From Tranzscheliella williamsii (taxonomy: Eukaryota; Basidiomycota; Ustilaginomycetes; Ustilaginales; Ustilaginaceae), in contig JALBYF010000006.1 in the NCBI GenBank assembly GCA_023212725.1, positions 186,001-250,000 on the forward strand: a DNA stretch of 64,000 bases, written 5' to 3'. The notes below the pieces were generated by a model, which worked only from the letters and a program-made list of their open reading frames with translations, did not search any database and had not been told where the DNA came from. The translations under genes and the position numbers were made by a program. This document shows positions 1 through 10,371 of the stretch, piece by piece. How positions within the stretch are numbered: position 1 is the stretch's first letter; every line of letters begins with the position of its first letter.

Positions 1-1338
1 GTTCTTCCGCTCTTTCTTGCTGTTCTTGCCGATCTCGGAAACGTCCTTGTCCGCAAGGTCCGCTTCAGCGTCTGACCAGTCGTCGTCACTGCGATCGCCA
101 GGGATAAATCCGGTCGAAAGGGAAGGGAGGAACACTGATGACGCTGTCGATTTCGACTTCTTGGATTTCTTTGGCGGCTTGCTCGCCGATGCGGGAGCTT
201 TGCGCTTCTTGCCGGGCAGCACAGAGGACGAGCTGGCCGTACTGAACCCCGAGTCAGAAGCCTCCGAGTCCGTCCCGCTAGACGAGTCAAGCTTGGAGTC
301 CGAGTCGGAGTCGGTGTCGGTGTCGGTGTCGTCCTCCGCGTCTCCCCGCTCCGACTCGCTCTTCGAGCTGCCAGTGTTGCTATCCGCTTCAGATCCTGAT
401 CCGATCATGCTGTCCCATTGTGAGAGATCCCCAAGCGCGGCAAGCTTTTGCTTTCCTATACGTGCCAATTCCTCTTCTTCGGCGTCATCATCCGCTTCGT
501 CAGCTTCCCGCAGCGGGGATTCTTCTTCGTCGGTCTCCTCACTCTCGGATCCCGACCAGACTCTCTCCTCGGCGGCACCGACACTTCCCTCTTTGGATCT
601 ACCCCTGCCCTTGGTCTCCTCATCTTCGACTGTCTTGTTTACTGTCGAAGCGTTGGTTTCGACTCCGGCCAAACGCTTCAGTTCTCCGACATATTTGCCG
701 ATCTGGTCCGCCAACACTTTCGAGGAGGTGACCTTTGCTTTCGCCCTCTCGTGTGCCTTGTCCGTCCGACTCGCGTGCTCTGTGAGGACTGACACTCCCA
801 GAAGTTCGTCGTCCCTCACCAACGGAAGATAAAGGAATGCTTCCCCGGCCTTGTCCGCTTCTGTAGGACGCGGTAGCAGCTTTGCCTTGGTCATCTTGGT
901 AATCAGCGCTCGTCCAGCAATGTAGTTGGTATCTATCGACTTGAGAGCTTCTAACTCTTGCTCTGCCGCTTCCGCCTCTACTGTCGAATCGCTTTTCTTC
1001 TGCAGAGCTTTGAGCTTTTTGACGAGCTTCTGGACTTCGAATGTTTTTGTCTTTTTGGTCGTTGCCCGCACCGCCTTTGCTATGAAATGAAGTTTGCCCT
1101 TCGCTTTGGCTAGATCGATGCTGGGGCCGGGTATCGAAAGCGCATTTTGCTCAGCTTTGCCTTCGCCGTCGCCGTCGCTATCGGCCTCGGCCTCAGAGTG
1201 GGAAGGCGCATCTGGATTATCATCGAGCTTCGAACGGCTCGTCGAAGCCTGCGAGAAGGTCGAGTCTGGGGAAGCCGAGCGTAACGAGTTCTCTCGAGCC
1301 GTCGTAGGCTGCATGACCTCGTCTTTGCTTGGCATCAT
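1..1338 (-). CDS. BUD22: BUD22/SRFBP1-family ribosome biogenesis protein, partial (3' end outside window)
   Basis: Read on the minus strand from the tandem ATG at 1338, this frame stays open to the window edge, so the C-terminus is missing. The N-terminal third has the basic stretch KLHFIAKAVRATTKKTKTFE followed by VQKLVKKLK and a helical segment ending LEALKSID. This is the typical opening of the Bud22/SRFBP1 family, nucleolar proteins needed for small-subunit rRNA processing in yeast. The rest alternates long Asp/Glu/Ser tracts with Lys-rich tracts (KKSKKSKS), as usual for nucleolar factors. The long serine-rich plus-strand frame over the same bases is its shadow. It is divergently arranged with the M20 amidase across about 300 bp. 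Family assignment rests on the N-terminal block only. Confidence 0.72.
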   Translation of the reverse strand, partial: MMPSKDEVMQPTTARENSLRSASPDSTFSQASTSRSKLDDNPDAPSHSEAEADSDGDGEGKAEQNALSIPGPSIDLAKAKGKLHFIAKAVRATTKKTKTFEVQKLVKKLKALQKKSDSTVEAEAAEQELEALKSIDTNYIAGRALITKMTKAKLLPRPTEADKAGEAFLYLPLVRDDELLGVSVLTEHASRTDKAHERAKAKVTSSKVLADQIGKYVGELKRLAGVETNASTVNKTVEDEETKGRGRSKEGSVGAAEERVWSGSESEETDEEESPLREADEADDDAEEEELARIGKQKLAALGDLSQWDSMIGSGSEADSNTGSSKSESERGDAEDDTDTDTDSDSDSKLDSSSGTDSEASDSGFSTASSSSVLPGKKRKAPASASKPPKKSKKSKSTASSVFLPSLSTGFIPGDRSDDDWSDAEADLADKDVSEIGKNSKKERKN

Positions 1339-1472
1339 GTGCTGATTGCTGAAGGAGCCGGGATGCGAGCTCAAAAGGTTAGGGAGCTGGACAAGGTCTT
1401 CTCCAATTGCAAGCTCAGGCAAAATTCCAAAGAAAACCTCGGGAGACGGGTAACTCTTATTGCAATCATCTA

Positions 1473-1483
1473 ACAATCACAAT
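1473..1483 (-). promoter_or_regulatory. ATTGTGATTGT motif in BUD22/M20 divergent promoter
   Basis: The bases read ACAATCACAAT on the plus strand. The same 11-mer occurs in three other divergent promoters in the window (see findings). It lies about 150 bp upstream of the M20 amidase start. Function unknown. Confidence 0.4.
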
Positions 1484-1636
1484 GCTTGAAGACTGTGACG
1501 CTCTCACCGGTGACCTGCCTGGCCTCTAGGTCGGGCCCGTTCCCTCAGCCAGTAGCCAGCAGTCAGGAGCGAAGGCAACCAACACCGTACCTCGCCTTCC
1601 TTTCGTCTACCTCATCGGGCGAGTCTAGCTGCGAGG

Positions 1637-3177
1637 ATGCTGGCACAATCAGTTAGGGCAAGTCTACGGAGAGGCGCGCAATCTTCTGGGACTCGTTCAA
1701 GCGTCGCTTATGGTCTTCGCTCGTACACCCCTGGTAGTCTGCAGATCAATGCGGAACGGATGATGAAGACGCTGCACGAAACGTGCGAATGGGGAGCCGC
1801 TCACCGCTATGGTTCTGGACCGTACGAAACGGGTATGGCACGATTGACCCTTGATGAAAACGACTTTCGAGCGCGGAGGTGGCTGACGGATGAGGTGCAG
1901 AAGCTGGGGTGCACGACTCAGATCGACCAGATGGGCAACATGTACATGGTTCGGAAAGGGCAAAAAGCGGGAGCACCTATCGCCCTCGGCAGTCACTTAG
2001 ACACGCAGCCGACTGGGGGCCGTTATGACGGCATCCTGGGCATCATGGCAGGGCTCGAAGCGCTTCGAACGATGCAGGAAAACAATGTCGAGACGCAGTA
2101 TCCTGTCGCTCTGGTGAATTGGACCAACGAGGAAGGCGCCAGATTCCCACAATCGATCGTCGGATCGGGCGTTTGGTGCGGCGACGTTCCGCTGGAGAAG
2201 GCTTGGAATCTCGGGGACGTCAAAGCTCCCTCGCTGACGATGAAGTCAGAGCTGGAAAAGGGAGGCTTCCTGGGCACCCTCGAGTGCAGCCATAAAGCGA
2301 TGCCGCTCGCTGCGCACTTTGAGCTGCACATTGAGCAAGGCCCGATCCTGGAGTCCACGGGTAAGAAAGTCGGGATAGTGCAGGGGGGTCAGGCATACAA
2401 ATGGTTCGATATCGACATTTTCGGGCGTGAGTGCCATACAGGTTCAACACCGTTCGCCACTCGTTCAGATGCAATGCTTTGCGCTTCCAAGATCATAGTG
2501 GAGAGCAACGAGATTGCGAAGCGACACCAGGGTCTAGCCAGCACAGTAAGTGCTGTAGATTACGAGCCACGTTTGCAAAAGCCATGCTGAACGGCTTCTT
2601 GACTGCTCTCCTCTCATCTTGTAGGGGATCCTGCGCCTTTCACCGGGCAGTGTCAACACCTGTGCTGGTCACGTCTTTTTGACTCTGGACGTTCGGCATC
2701 CTTGCGAAGAAAAGCTGCAAGAGCTGTGCATCGCTATCGAGAAGCGGGCTCAGCAAATCGCTGGTCAAGACAGCGAACAAGGCTGTCAGTTGGAATGGGT
2801 GGAAACGTTCAATAGCCCTGCCATCATTTTCCACTCCGACTGCATTGCAAGCGTCCGGAAAGCAGTGGAGGATAACTATGGGAAAGAGCAAGGCTTGGAC
2901 GTGTTTAGTGGCGCCGGCCACGACACGTGTTCGACGAGCAAGGTCTGTCCATCGTCGATGGTGTTCATCGCCAGCAAAGACGGTGTCTCGCACAATCCGC
3001 GAGAGTACTCCTCGCCAGAGGATTGGTGAGTGTCCGTGAAAAATGGCAGCTGACATCCGCGCTTCGACGACGCTGACCTTCTATCATGCTGATGTTGATG
3101 TATGTCTGAACAGTGCGATCGGAGCTCAAGTGTTGATGGATGCAGTGCTTTACCACGACTCCCAGCGCCGTGCCTAG
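1637..3177 (+). CDS. M20-family amidase (N-carbamoyl amino acid / beta-ureidopropionase type)
   Basis: Exons are 1637-2545, 2625-3025 and 3114-3177, giving 457 residues. Both introns are GT-AG and restore the frame. Family landmarks are the zinc-site motifs GSHLDTQ, GGRYDG, NEEGARF, FELHIEQGP and GAGHDT, in the order found in hydantoinase/carbamoylase amidases, including fungal beta-ureidopropionase and allantoate amidohydrolases. These enzymes hydrolyse a carbamoyl or ureido group in pyrimidine or purine-ureide catabolism. The exact substrate cannot be read from sequence. The first 30 residues are rich in Arg/Ser and lack acidic residues, so a mitochondrial presequence is possible. The last exon supplies the usual C-terminal helix (AIGAQVLMDAVL). 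Confidence 0.88.
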
Positions 3178-4631
3178 GCTTTGTAACGGTTGTCACCGTT
3201 TGCTGGCGCAACCCACTCACACTGATTAACTGAGCGAAGTGAGTTCAAGCTTGACTTCACGTACTGCGCATGTAGTATACGCTCGGCTTATTAGGTGGTC
3301 ATCAGGTGGGCGTCAAGGTCGAGCTAAATCGTTGCCTATGCTTAGCGCGGCCATATGCGGTCGGTAGCATCTATGCATTGACATTGAATCCGGCCAGTCT
3401 TTGGCCACCAGCAGATTATGGGTGTTACTAGAATAGCAGTAGAATCCGACAATCTAGCTGCGAATCATCCGAATGTTCCGACAGCTGCGGATACGCACTC
3501 CAGAAGTGGCTGAAAAGGCTTTCCTCATAATCCGCGACGCCACCTTGTAGATGCTAAAACCCACACAACGCATGTATATGAAGAGTGAAGAGATGAGCAT
3601 CCGACAACCTCACCTTACCGAGCAGAGGATTCATTCCCCACCTGAGACTATCGTATGTACAATAGAGAAGGGCACCGACATGCTGCGTTAGGATAAGGAA
3701 CGGAGTTTTACAGGGCAAGTATGGCTTACCCACGCTTGGCCCTTCTGGACCATGAAGACGAGGAGGTCGAGGCATCGGTTCGAATAGCCCCACTGGTTGT
3801 CGTAGCAAGAAACAAGCTTGACAAATATGTTGTTGAGCGTGATAGCGGCAGCCGATAAGTCCTGCAAGACGACAGCGTCCTCCGTGTATTCCAGAATGCC
3901 CTTCAGCTGGGCTTGCCGCTGAGCCATGCAATCACCTCGCCAACGGCCTTAGCGGGTCGCTTGTGGAACAGCACTGGACCACTAGCATTTGAGGACATCT
4001 GAAACGCGTTTCTAGGCACGCCGCTCCAGCTTAAAAGTGTTTCCAATGTGAATGCTTCTGGAAGCACGATTTGGTGCGTCGAAACGCGTTTTCAAAGGTG
4101 TTTGATCCGTAGTGAAAGGCAAAAGGCCTTCGGAATTGCGCTTGATTCTGTCAGGTTTGTGCACCACCGCTTGGGCCTCTTCTCGCCTAACCGTCCCGTT
4201 TCCCACGCAATCTAATCTTAAATTGGATCTTCTACCAGGTCCGATGAAAGTCTTGTAACTGCCAACGATGCTGTGTCCTTAATAGTGATTACATCCTGTA
4301 GCAACTAGTACGTGAGCGTAAAGTGCTGCCGAGTACGTTGCTCGACTTCTAGGCCCGAGGGTGTCAAGAAGCGGCATGCGAGGTGCAATGCAAGGACGCC
4401 GTCGTGCAGCAAGCGTGCGTGCATCTATGTCAACTGGTTGTGTGGGCTGACAGCTCAAGGTGCGGGTCTGTGCCATCTCTAGGCTCCCGCTCCCCCCAAC
4501 AGCGACATAAAATAAGGAGCTCTGAATACACGAGCAACGAACGACATTCCTTCCATCTTAGCCATTGGCAGCCCTTCTCTCTCGTCGAGATTGATCTTCT
4601 GACGTTGATTCCACCTAATCGCTTAGTCAGG
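3178..4631. other. long low-GC intergenic stretch
   Basis: Apart from the GAPDH relic listed separately, I see no supportable gene here. Short frames on both strands lack coding-like codon use or recognisable similarity. The right end serves as promoter for the GMC oxidoreductase. An in-frame extension from 4383 to 4632 is open but looks like untranslated leader. Confidence 0.5.
3735..3974 (-). pseudogene. degenerate glyceraldehyde-3-phosphate dehydrogenase (GAPDH) C-terminal relic
   Basis: Two GAPDH-like blocks lie on the minus strand in different frames. The first (about 3974-3922) reads [15 protein letters not shown], matching the family block AKAVGKVI...NGK, then hits a stop. The second (about 3918-3740) reads [13 protein letters not shown] and then [17 protein letters not shown], matching the conserved C-terminal blocks of GAPDH. 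The intervening 60 or so residues usual in the enzyme are missing. A further loss of roughly ten residues follows the TEDAVV block, and the near-invariant Trp of SWYDNE is Cys. No catalytic domain or NAD domain is present. It is a non-functional fragment of a duplicated or inserted GAPDH copy. The parent gene is not in this window. Confidence 0.7.
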
Positions 4632-6473
4632 ATGGCCATCGAGACCCCTTTCACCGATACCGGTGTTACGCCGCAGGAATTTTCGGAGTTCGACTATGTC
4701 ATCGTAGGAGGCGGCACGGCCGGTCTCGCCATTGCAGCCAGACTCTCTGAGGATCGCTCCGTATCCGTTGGTGTCATCGAGGCCGGTCGGTGGCGGCCTG
4801 AGGATGCTAAAATCAACTATCCTGCCTTTATCGGCCAAACGCTGATGAACCCTGACTACGATTGGTGTCTCGAGACCGAACCGCAGCCCTACTCAAACGG
4901 ACGCAAATACATCTGGCCACGAGGAAAGGTCCTTGGCGGAAGCAGTGCCCTCAACTTTCTGGTCTGGCAGCGCGGTTACAAGGGTGAATACGAAGACATT
5001 GGCAAGCTTGGCAACAAGGGGTGGTCGTGGGACGACTTTGCTTCGTATTGCCGTAAGAGCTCCACCTTAACCGTTCCGTCCACAGACTTGCAGAAAGCGA
5101 ACCTGGCCGTGTGCGACGAAGCGATTCACGGCACCGACGGTCCTATTCGAACGTCTTTTAGTGCCTGGTATGCCGAGCCTCAACGCCGTTGGTTTGAAGC
5201 GCTCAAAGGCCTGGGCCTCTCCAATACGAGTGACGGCCTAAATGGCAGCAACACCGGTTTCTGGGCATCTCCTTCCACTGTTTGCGGCAAAGAGTTTGTC
5301 CGATCTTATGCTGCCAGCGCTTACTATGCACCCAATGCCGATCGTCCGAACCTGAAAGTCCTAACAGGCGCACTTGCCAGCAAAATCGTCTTCGCTGATC
5401 AAAGCAAGCCAAATGGCGATCTGGTAGCCACCGGCGTGCAGTTCACTGTAGACGGCCAACAGTATGTAGTCAAGGCCAAGAAGGAGGTTGTGATCAGCGC
5501 TGGTACGATCAAGAGTCCTCATCTGCTCGAGCTCTCGGGGATCGGGCGGGCCGAGATCCTCAGGAACGCCGGCGTAGAGCCCTTTGTCGAGCTCGATGTG
5601 GGAGAAAACGTACAGGAGCATCTGTACTGCACAAGCTCATACAAGCTGAAGCCGGGCTTTGTCACCTGGGACAAGATGCGACAGGACGATTTTGCCAAGG
5701 CAGCTATGGAGCAGTACCATGCAAAAGGGGAAGATCGAGGCATCATTGCTTCCGCCTTTTCTGGATTCGCCTACGTTCCTCTGAAGCAATACCTCTCGGC
5801 TGAAGAAATTGCTCAGATCAAGGAGAATGTCAAGGCTGTAGACTGGTCCAAGTACTCCAAGGGCGTGCAGGAGGGTATCAAAATGCAGATAGCCCGCCTG
5901 GACGACGAAGATTGCCCCTTTACGGAGTTTATCTTTGCGCCTGGCTTCTTTGCGACCGCTTCCCCACCATCCGACGGGCAGGAGTACTACAGTATTCTAT
6001 CGGCGTTGCAACAGCCATTTTCTCGAGGCAACATTCACCTAGTCTCGTCTGACCCGACCGAGGCTCCCAAGATCGACCCCAAGTACTTTAGCGTCGACGC
6101 AGACCTGCAAATCCTATCCAAGGCGGTCAAGTACTGTGACAAGGTGGTGTCGGCTGCACCCCTGAAGGACATCACCGTGGCTCGCCAGGACCCGGATCCG
6201 GCCAAGTACTCGACGGAGGAGGACTTCCGAGAATTCACCAAGGATCAGTCGGTAACCGAGTATCACCATATCGGCAGCTGCTCCATGATGCCGCGGGACA
6301 AGGGCGGTGTTGTCGACGAAAGGCTCAGGGTATACGGCACTGGGAATCTCAGGGTGGCTGATGCTTCCATCCTCCCTCTCCATGTCTCCTCGCACATTGT
6401 CTCGGCCGTCTATGCCATTGGCGAGAAAGCCGCCGACATGATCAAGGAGGACGCACAGTCCAAGCTGCCCTAG
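4632..6473 (+). CDS. GMC-family FAD oxidoreductase (glucose-methanol-choline type)
   Basis: A single exon codes 613 residues from the ATG at 4632. The open frame continues upstream to 4383, but homology starts just after this Met. The FAD dinucleotide motif is YVIVGGGTAGLAIAARLSED (about residues 18-37). The second family block is GKVLGGSSALNFLVW. The C-terminal block has His545/His546 in EYHHIGSCSMM and His588 in LHVSSHI, fitting the catalytic His pair. Members oxidise alcohols, aryl alcohols, sugars or choline with O2 or another acceptor. Length and both signatures are normal and no signal peptide is seen, so an intracellular alcohol or choline oxidase/dehydrogenase-like role is likely. The substrate is unknown. 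Confidence 0.9.
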   Translation: MAIETPFTDTGVTPQEFSEFDYVIVGGGTAGLAIAARLSEDRSVSVGVIEAGRWRPEDAKINYPAFIGQTLMNPDYDWCLETEPQPYSNGRKYIWPRGKVLGGSSALNFLVWQRGYKGEYEDIGKLGNKGWSWDDFASYCRKSSTLTVPSTDLQKANLAVCDEAIHGTDGPIRTSFSAWYAEPQRRWFEALKGLGLSNTSDGLNGSNTGFWASPSTVCGKEFVRSYAASAYYAPNADRPNLKVLTGALASKIVFADQSKPNGDLVATGVQFTVDGQQYVVKAKKEVVISAGTIKSPHLLELSGIGRAEILRNAGVEPFVELDVGENVQEHLYCTSSYKLKPGFVTWDKMRQDDFAKAAMEQYHAKGEDRGIIASAFSGFAYVPLKQYLSAEEIAQIKENVKAVDWSKYSKGVQEGIKMQIARLDDEDCPFTEFIFAPGFFATASPPSDGQEYYSILSALQQPFSRGNIHLVSSDPTEAPKIDPKYFSVDADLQILSKAVKYCDKVVSAAPLKDITVARQDPDPAKYSTEEDFREFTKDQSVTEYHHIGSCSMMPRDKGGVVDERLRVYGTGNLRVADASILPLHVSSHIVSAVYAIGEKAADMIKEDAQSKLP

Positions 6474-7032
6474 GCGCATTCGCATGGTTCCCCACACCAC
6501 CCCCTACCCGGTCCGCCAAATCCATTGCGGCCACTTTGCACTTGGCGATGTATAGCTGCTGGAGACGCTGTGCGGGACGATGAGTAGAGTAGATGCAGAT
6601 GTAAACAATCATTCGGCTATGTCTATACTCGGGCATATTACCCGTGCTGTCGTGATGGCTCTAGTAACAGCGATCGCGAGACGCTCCTTGGCCTATGGAC
6701 GGACCTTTTCGGCCGACGTGAGAAGCTCTCGCAGAGGGATGAATCAGACTCGGTCAAAGCGGAGTCCCAAGCTAAGTAAGGTGAGATTTGAAAATCACTA
6801 ATCATCGTGCATCTTATGGAAGATGTGGAGGCAAGATGTGTTTTAATTGTGAGTTGTATCCGACTTTGGTTGTTGGCTTCTGCGGGGTTCTGAAGCCTGC
6901 ACCGATCGTGCGCTTTCGAGCGCAAGCTTGTGGGCGTTTTATATATAAGGAGCAGAGCTTGCCGACATTGCGGCAACGGGCTCCTTCCTCGAATCCTCTC
7001 GACACTGTAAGTACTGTAGCGCGGGCCCGGGT
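6474..7032. other. intergenic region, promoter of the dienelactone hydrolase
   Basis: No credible gene is seen. Several short frames on both strands look random. The region ends with a clear TATA element at 6942, and no ATG lies between that element and the downstream start at 7033. Confidence 0.5.
6942..6949 (+). promoter_or_regulatory. TATA box of dienelactone hydrolase gene
   Basis: TATATAAG sits about 91 bp before the first downstream ATG (7033). This supports translation from 7033 rather than from the internal ATG at 7244. Confidence 0.55.
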
Positions 7033-8078
7033 ATGCCTGGCATGGCAAAATACTTTTCGCCGACGTCGCTGCGTAATCTGAGCGCAACGCCCCGCGCGAC
7101 CCCGTCCAGAGGAGCCGTTGCCATCGCTTCCACTCGCCAGAACCAAGTGCTGAACAGTCATCCTTCTTTGCCGCCATCGCCGCTCCATTCTTCGCACGCC
7201 ATTTCCCGCACGACTAGCTTGCAGCACCGAAATCTAGCAACCATGGCCGCTAACACGAATCAAGCATGCTGCTCCATTCCTCCGGTTCAGTCCGACTAGT
7301 AAGTCCGGGCCATGCATACGATGTAGCAAAAAGATGTTGTACAGCTGCTAACGTTTCATGTGGTCTGGTCTCGATCGTCAGCACACCGAAGGGTACTATG
7401 GAGAAGATTGGCGGCCTCGATTCGTACGTCATTGGTCCCAAAGACTCGAAGAAGGCCATCGTCATGATCTATGACATCTTCGGCTTCTGGCCTACTACCC
7501 AGCAGGGCGCCGATCTTCTTGCGGAAGCCACCAAGGCGCGAGTCATTTTGCCTGACTTCTTCCGAGGGAAGCCGTACCCCCAGGAGGAGTACCCGCCCAA
7601 CACACCCGAAAGGAAGGCTCGCCTCCAGGCCTTCTTTGCCGATGCTGGCGATTTCCAAGCCCGCAAGCCGGACCTAGAAGCCGTCGGAGAGCAGCTCCGG
7701 AAGGACGGCGCCGCCAAGATCGGCCTCGCTGGCTTCTGCTGGGGCGGCAAGCTTGCCGTCCTTGCTGGCGGTGAAGGCACCAAATTCTCCTCTGTGGCTC
7801 AGATCCACCCCGCCATGGTTGACGCCAAGGATGCCTCCGCGCTGACCGTGCCGATTGCCAACTTCATCTCCAAGGATGAGCCCAAGGAAGCCGTTGAGGC
7901 CTTCGAGAAGGAGGTCAAGCAGAAGCCATTCGCCAAGGACAGCGTCTACAAGCTCTACGGCGAGAGCCACCACGGCTGGGCCGCCGCACGCGCCAACCTC
8001 AAGGACCAGCATAACTTTGACAACTTCCAAGATGTCTACCAGCGATTGGCTGACTTCTTTGGCAAAACGCTTGCCTAA
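7033..8078 (+). CDS. dienelactone hydrolase family protein, probably mitochondrial isoform
   Basis: Exons 7033-7298 and 7382-8078 give 320 residues. The intron splits a Tyr codon (SDY-TPKG). The body starts at the internal Met (7244) with NQACCSIPP, the usual start of fungal dienelactone hydrolase homologues. The extra 70 residues before it are Ser/Arg-rich, without acids, like a mitochondrial presequence. Two starts may therefore give two isoforms. The alpha/beta-hydrolase triad is inferred as Cys208 (GFCWGG), Asp254 (SKDEP) and His286 (ESHHGW). The Cys nucleophile is typical of this family, which hydrolyses dienelactones or related esters. The true fungal substrate is generally unknown. Confidence 0.88.
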
Positions 8079-8595
8079 GCGCCCGGTTGCGGAACGTCGT
8101 ACGTCTTGATCTGTAATATTGCATTCAGCCCGCACCGGAAGGTTTGTCTATCCGTGTCTGGTGTGAGACGTAATTTGCCTGCGTGGCGGGACGAGCTTAA
8201 ACATTGTGAGTGCAAGTGTGTTTAGCAAGCAGATCAGGTTGCAGTCTGGCGTCGATGGGATGAAGCGAGAGCGGGCGCGAAATCAACTTGGCCCTGCGAT
8301 GTCGACATACGTCTGCGACCTGTAGGAGGGGGCATCGGCAGGACGGTGGTGGTCTTGCGCGGGTATGTGATGAGGTGGGGTGAACGCAGTTGCATGTGGG
8401 TTCCTAGGGTGAACTGGCCGGATGAGAGGCGGGGCGGGTGCGCAGTGGGGACTTCATCTGGGGCAACTTGGGCCGGGGCGGGCGCGCAAGGGTTTGCTGG
8501 CAGGGGGAAGGGGGGGGGTTTCGGTTGGTATCGAGCCTTCCACAAGGTGGTCACTTGCTCGGCGGCGATACCACTGCAGAGGTTGGACGTCTACG
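8079..8595. other. intergenic region with G-rich tract
   Basis: It contains the 3' flank of the hydrolase and the leader of the next gene. Bases 8473-8518 carry several G runs ending in nine consecutive Gs (8510-8518), compatible with a G-quadruplex. No separate gene is evident. Confidence 0.45.
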
Positions 8596-10371
8596 ATGGA
8601 GATGCTGGTTCGCGATGCGGCGGGGGTGTCTCGGCGGGCGGTGCTGGCGCGCGAGCGCGAGGTGCATGGCGCGTACGACCCTGTCCGCCTTGCGCGCAAC
8701 CCGGCGTTCCTGCGCCGACAGCGTGCACCCTCCCGCGCTCGCGACACGCTCCCGCCAACAAGGCTCGCCAGAAGGGGCGCCCCCATCGACTGGAGCGCCC
8801 CCACCATCCCCAACATCTCCAACCCCGCGGACCGTGACCACGACCCCAACATCCCGCCCAGCGACCACCCCGGCCAGCCGCTCCCCTCCGCCCCCGCCAA
8901 CTCGGGTTACTCCGACTCGGCCTTCTTCCGGCCAAGCGCCACCAACAACACCACGGATGCGAGCCCCAACGACACCACCACCCCCACCCTCCCGCTTGCA
9001 CCCGACCAGACAGACACATCGCTGGCAGGCGCCACCTCATCACCAGGCCTCCCCAAGGACACAGGCGGAAAGGACAGTGTAGCCGGCATCACCGTAGGCG
9101 CCCTCTTTATGGCCGCCATCCTGGCGGCGCTAGGCTATTTCCTGTATCGTTTCAAGCGCAAGACAACAGCGACCCACAAGGTCGGAGGCAGGGGCGCGCG
9201 GTTCAGCAGCCACAAGCTCAGCTCTGTAGATGACCTGGGCTCTTCTGGACGCTCGAGAAGCGCCAAACACGCTCCTGCACCGTTCGCAGCCCCGCAGATC
9301 CAAGTCCAACAAGAAGAGTGGCGTTCCCCGAGCTGCCAGCAACCGGGAGAGTGTAAGCCAGGGCCACTGGATCGGTCAGCTGAGTCTCGCCATGACCATG
9401 ACTTCCGACATAGCCTGCCATTCCAGCAGTGGGAAAGCATCGCCGTAGGTGAGACCGAATCGCCGGCTCCTCGAAAATTGCTGCATGTAGACAGGGAGCG
9501 TCGCATGGCGACTCTAGCCCATCAAAAATCGCTCGAATCGATCCCGGAAGCACAGGAGTCCAAATCAAGCACCTCGATGCAGTTCCCTTGCTTGCCGCCG
9601 GAGTCGCCCGGTGTTGCGCGGGAGCGTCCATCGACGTGTACTGTGCATGAAGCCAAGCACGATCTGGGCGGCAACCGCCCTGTGACGTCGCCCGGCCGAG
9701 TCACAGACCTGAGCACGCCGGGGAACGAGGATAGTTTGGGTGCGGCAAAGAGTGGCAAGAAGGAGAACTCGCCGGTACGCGACGGCCTGTTCTCTCCCGG
9801 CCGGCTCCACTCTAGTCGAGGTGGAAAGCATAGCGATGTCGAGATGACGAAGCGCGGGTCGACATTGACGATCCGCGATCGGCCGAGTACGGCGACGCTT
9901 CGACGGCCTCTCTCGAGCGCGGGCAACGGTCTGCTGTCCGTCTTTGGGCGGCCCAAGTCGGCATCCGACACGCTGAGTGCCGGTATGGGCAGCCGACACA
10001 CGATCTGCATCGACACGGACGACATGGTCGATCGGGACGGTGAACATCCCCTCCAATCGCTCACCCTTCAAGCAGCCCCGCTTCGGGCGGTTTCTGCGCA
10101 CAAGGAGCGCAAGCCATCCCAGCGGCCCAAGGAGGAAGCGTCGTGGGCAAGGACGCTGGGCGACGACCTCAACGCACACGGCAGCTGGCACAGCTCGCAT
10201 TTCAGCGTCAACACCACCCGGTCCTTGGCACACGGCTCGCTCGCCAACAGCACCTCTCCTTGCGGCAGTTTCAGCTTCGAAATCAAAGACGCCGTCAGGA
10301 AAGACCTGATCGAGGACATCCCCATCAGCATCAAAATCGACAAGCACGACGACCTATCCGCTTCCAAATAG
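8596..10371 (+). CDS. single-pass membrane protein with long basic/Ser-rich cytoplasmic tail
   Basis: The 591-residue frame from the ATG at 8596 is intron-free. An in-frame ATG at 8422 would add 58 residues of low-complexity Gly/Ala/Arg sequence and is less likely. Residues about 60-160 are rich in Pro, Asn, Thr and Ser, suiting a glycosylated exterior. One transmembrane helix follows (VAGITVGALFMAAILAALGY, about 162-184), then a stop-transfer cluster (FKRKTT). The remaining 400 residues are Ser/Arg-rich and predicted disordered. This arrangement recalls Skg6/Axl2/Mid2-like surface proteins, but there is no sequence match I would name and no clear signal peptide. It may be a signal-anchored cell-surface or polarity protein. 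Function unknown. Confidence 0.65.
   Translation: MEMLVRDAAGVSRRAVLAREREVHGAYDPVRLARNPAFLRRQRAPSRARDTLPPTRLARRGAPIDWSAPTIPNISNPADRDHDPNIPPSDHPGQPLPSAPANSGYSDSAFFRPSATNNTTDASPNDTTTPTLPLAPDQTDTSLAGATSSPGLPKDTGGKDSVAGITVGALFMAAILAALGYFLYRFKRKTTATHKVGGRGARFSSHKLSSVDDLGSSGRSRSAKHAPAPFAAPQIQVQQEEWRSPSCQQPGECKPGPLDRSAESRHDHDFRHSLPFQQWESIAVGETESPAPRKLLHVDRERRMATLAHQKSLESIPEAQESKSSTSMQFPCLPPESPGVARERPSTCTVHEAKHDLGGNRPVTSPGRVTDLSTPGNEDSLGAAKSGKKENSPVRDGLFSPGRLHSSRGGKHSDVEMTKRGSTLTIRDRPSTATLRRPLSSAGNGLLSVFGRPKSASDTLSAGMGSRHTICIDTDDMVDRDGEHPLQSLTLQAAPLRAVSAHKERKPSQRPKEEASWARTLGDDLNAHGSWHSSHFSVNTTRSLAHGSLANSTSPCGSFSFEIKDAVRKDLIEDIPISIKIDKHDDLSASK

Noticed and set aside
17..832. 271-codon Ser-rich plus-strand ORF
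   Set aside because: Shadow of the minus-strand BUD22-like gene. Its Ser tracts mirror the Asp/Glu tracts of the real frame.
3778..3788. GGTTCGAAT, resembling a tRNA B box
   Set aside because: Lies inside the GAPDH relic. No A box or cloverleaf could be drawn around it.
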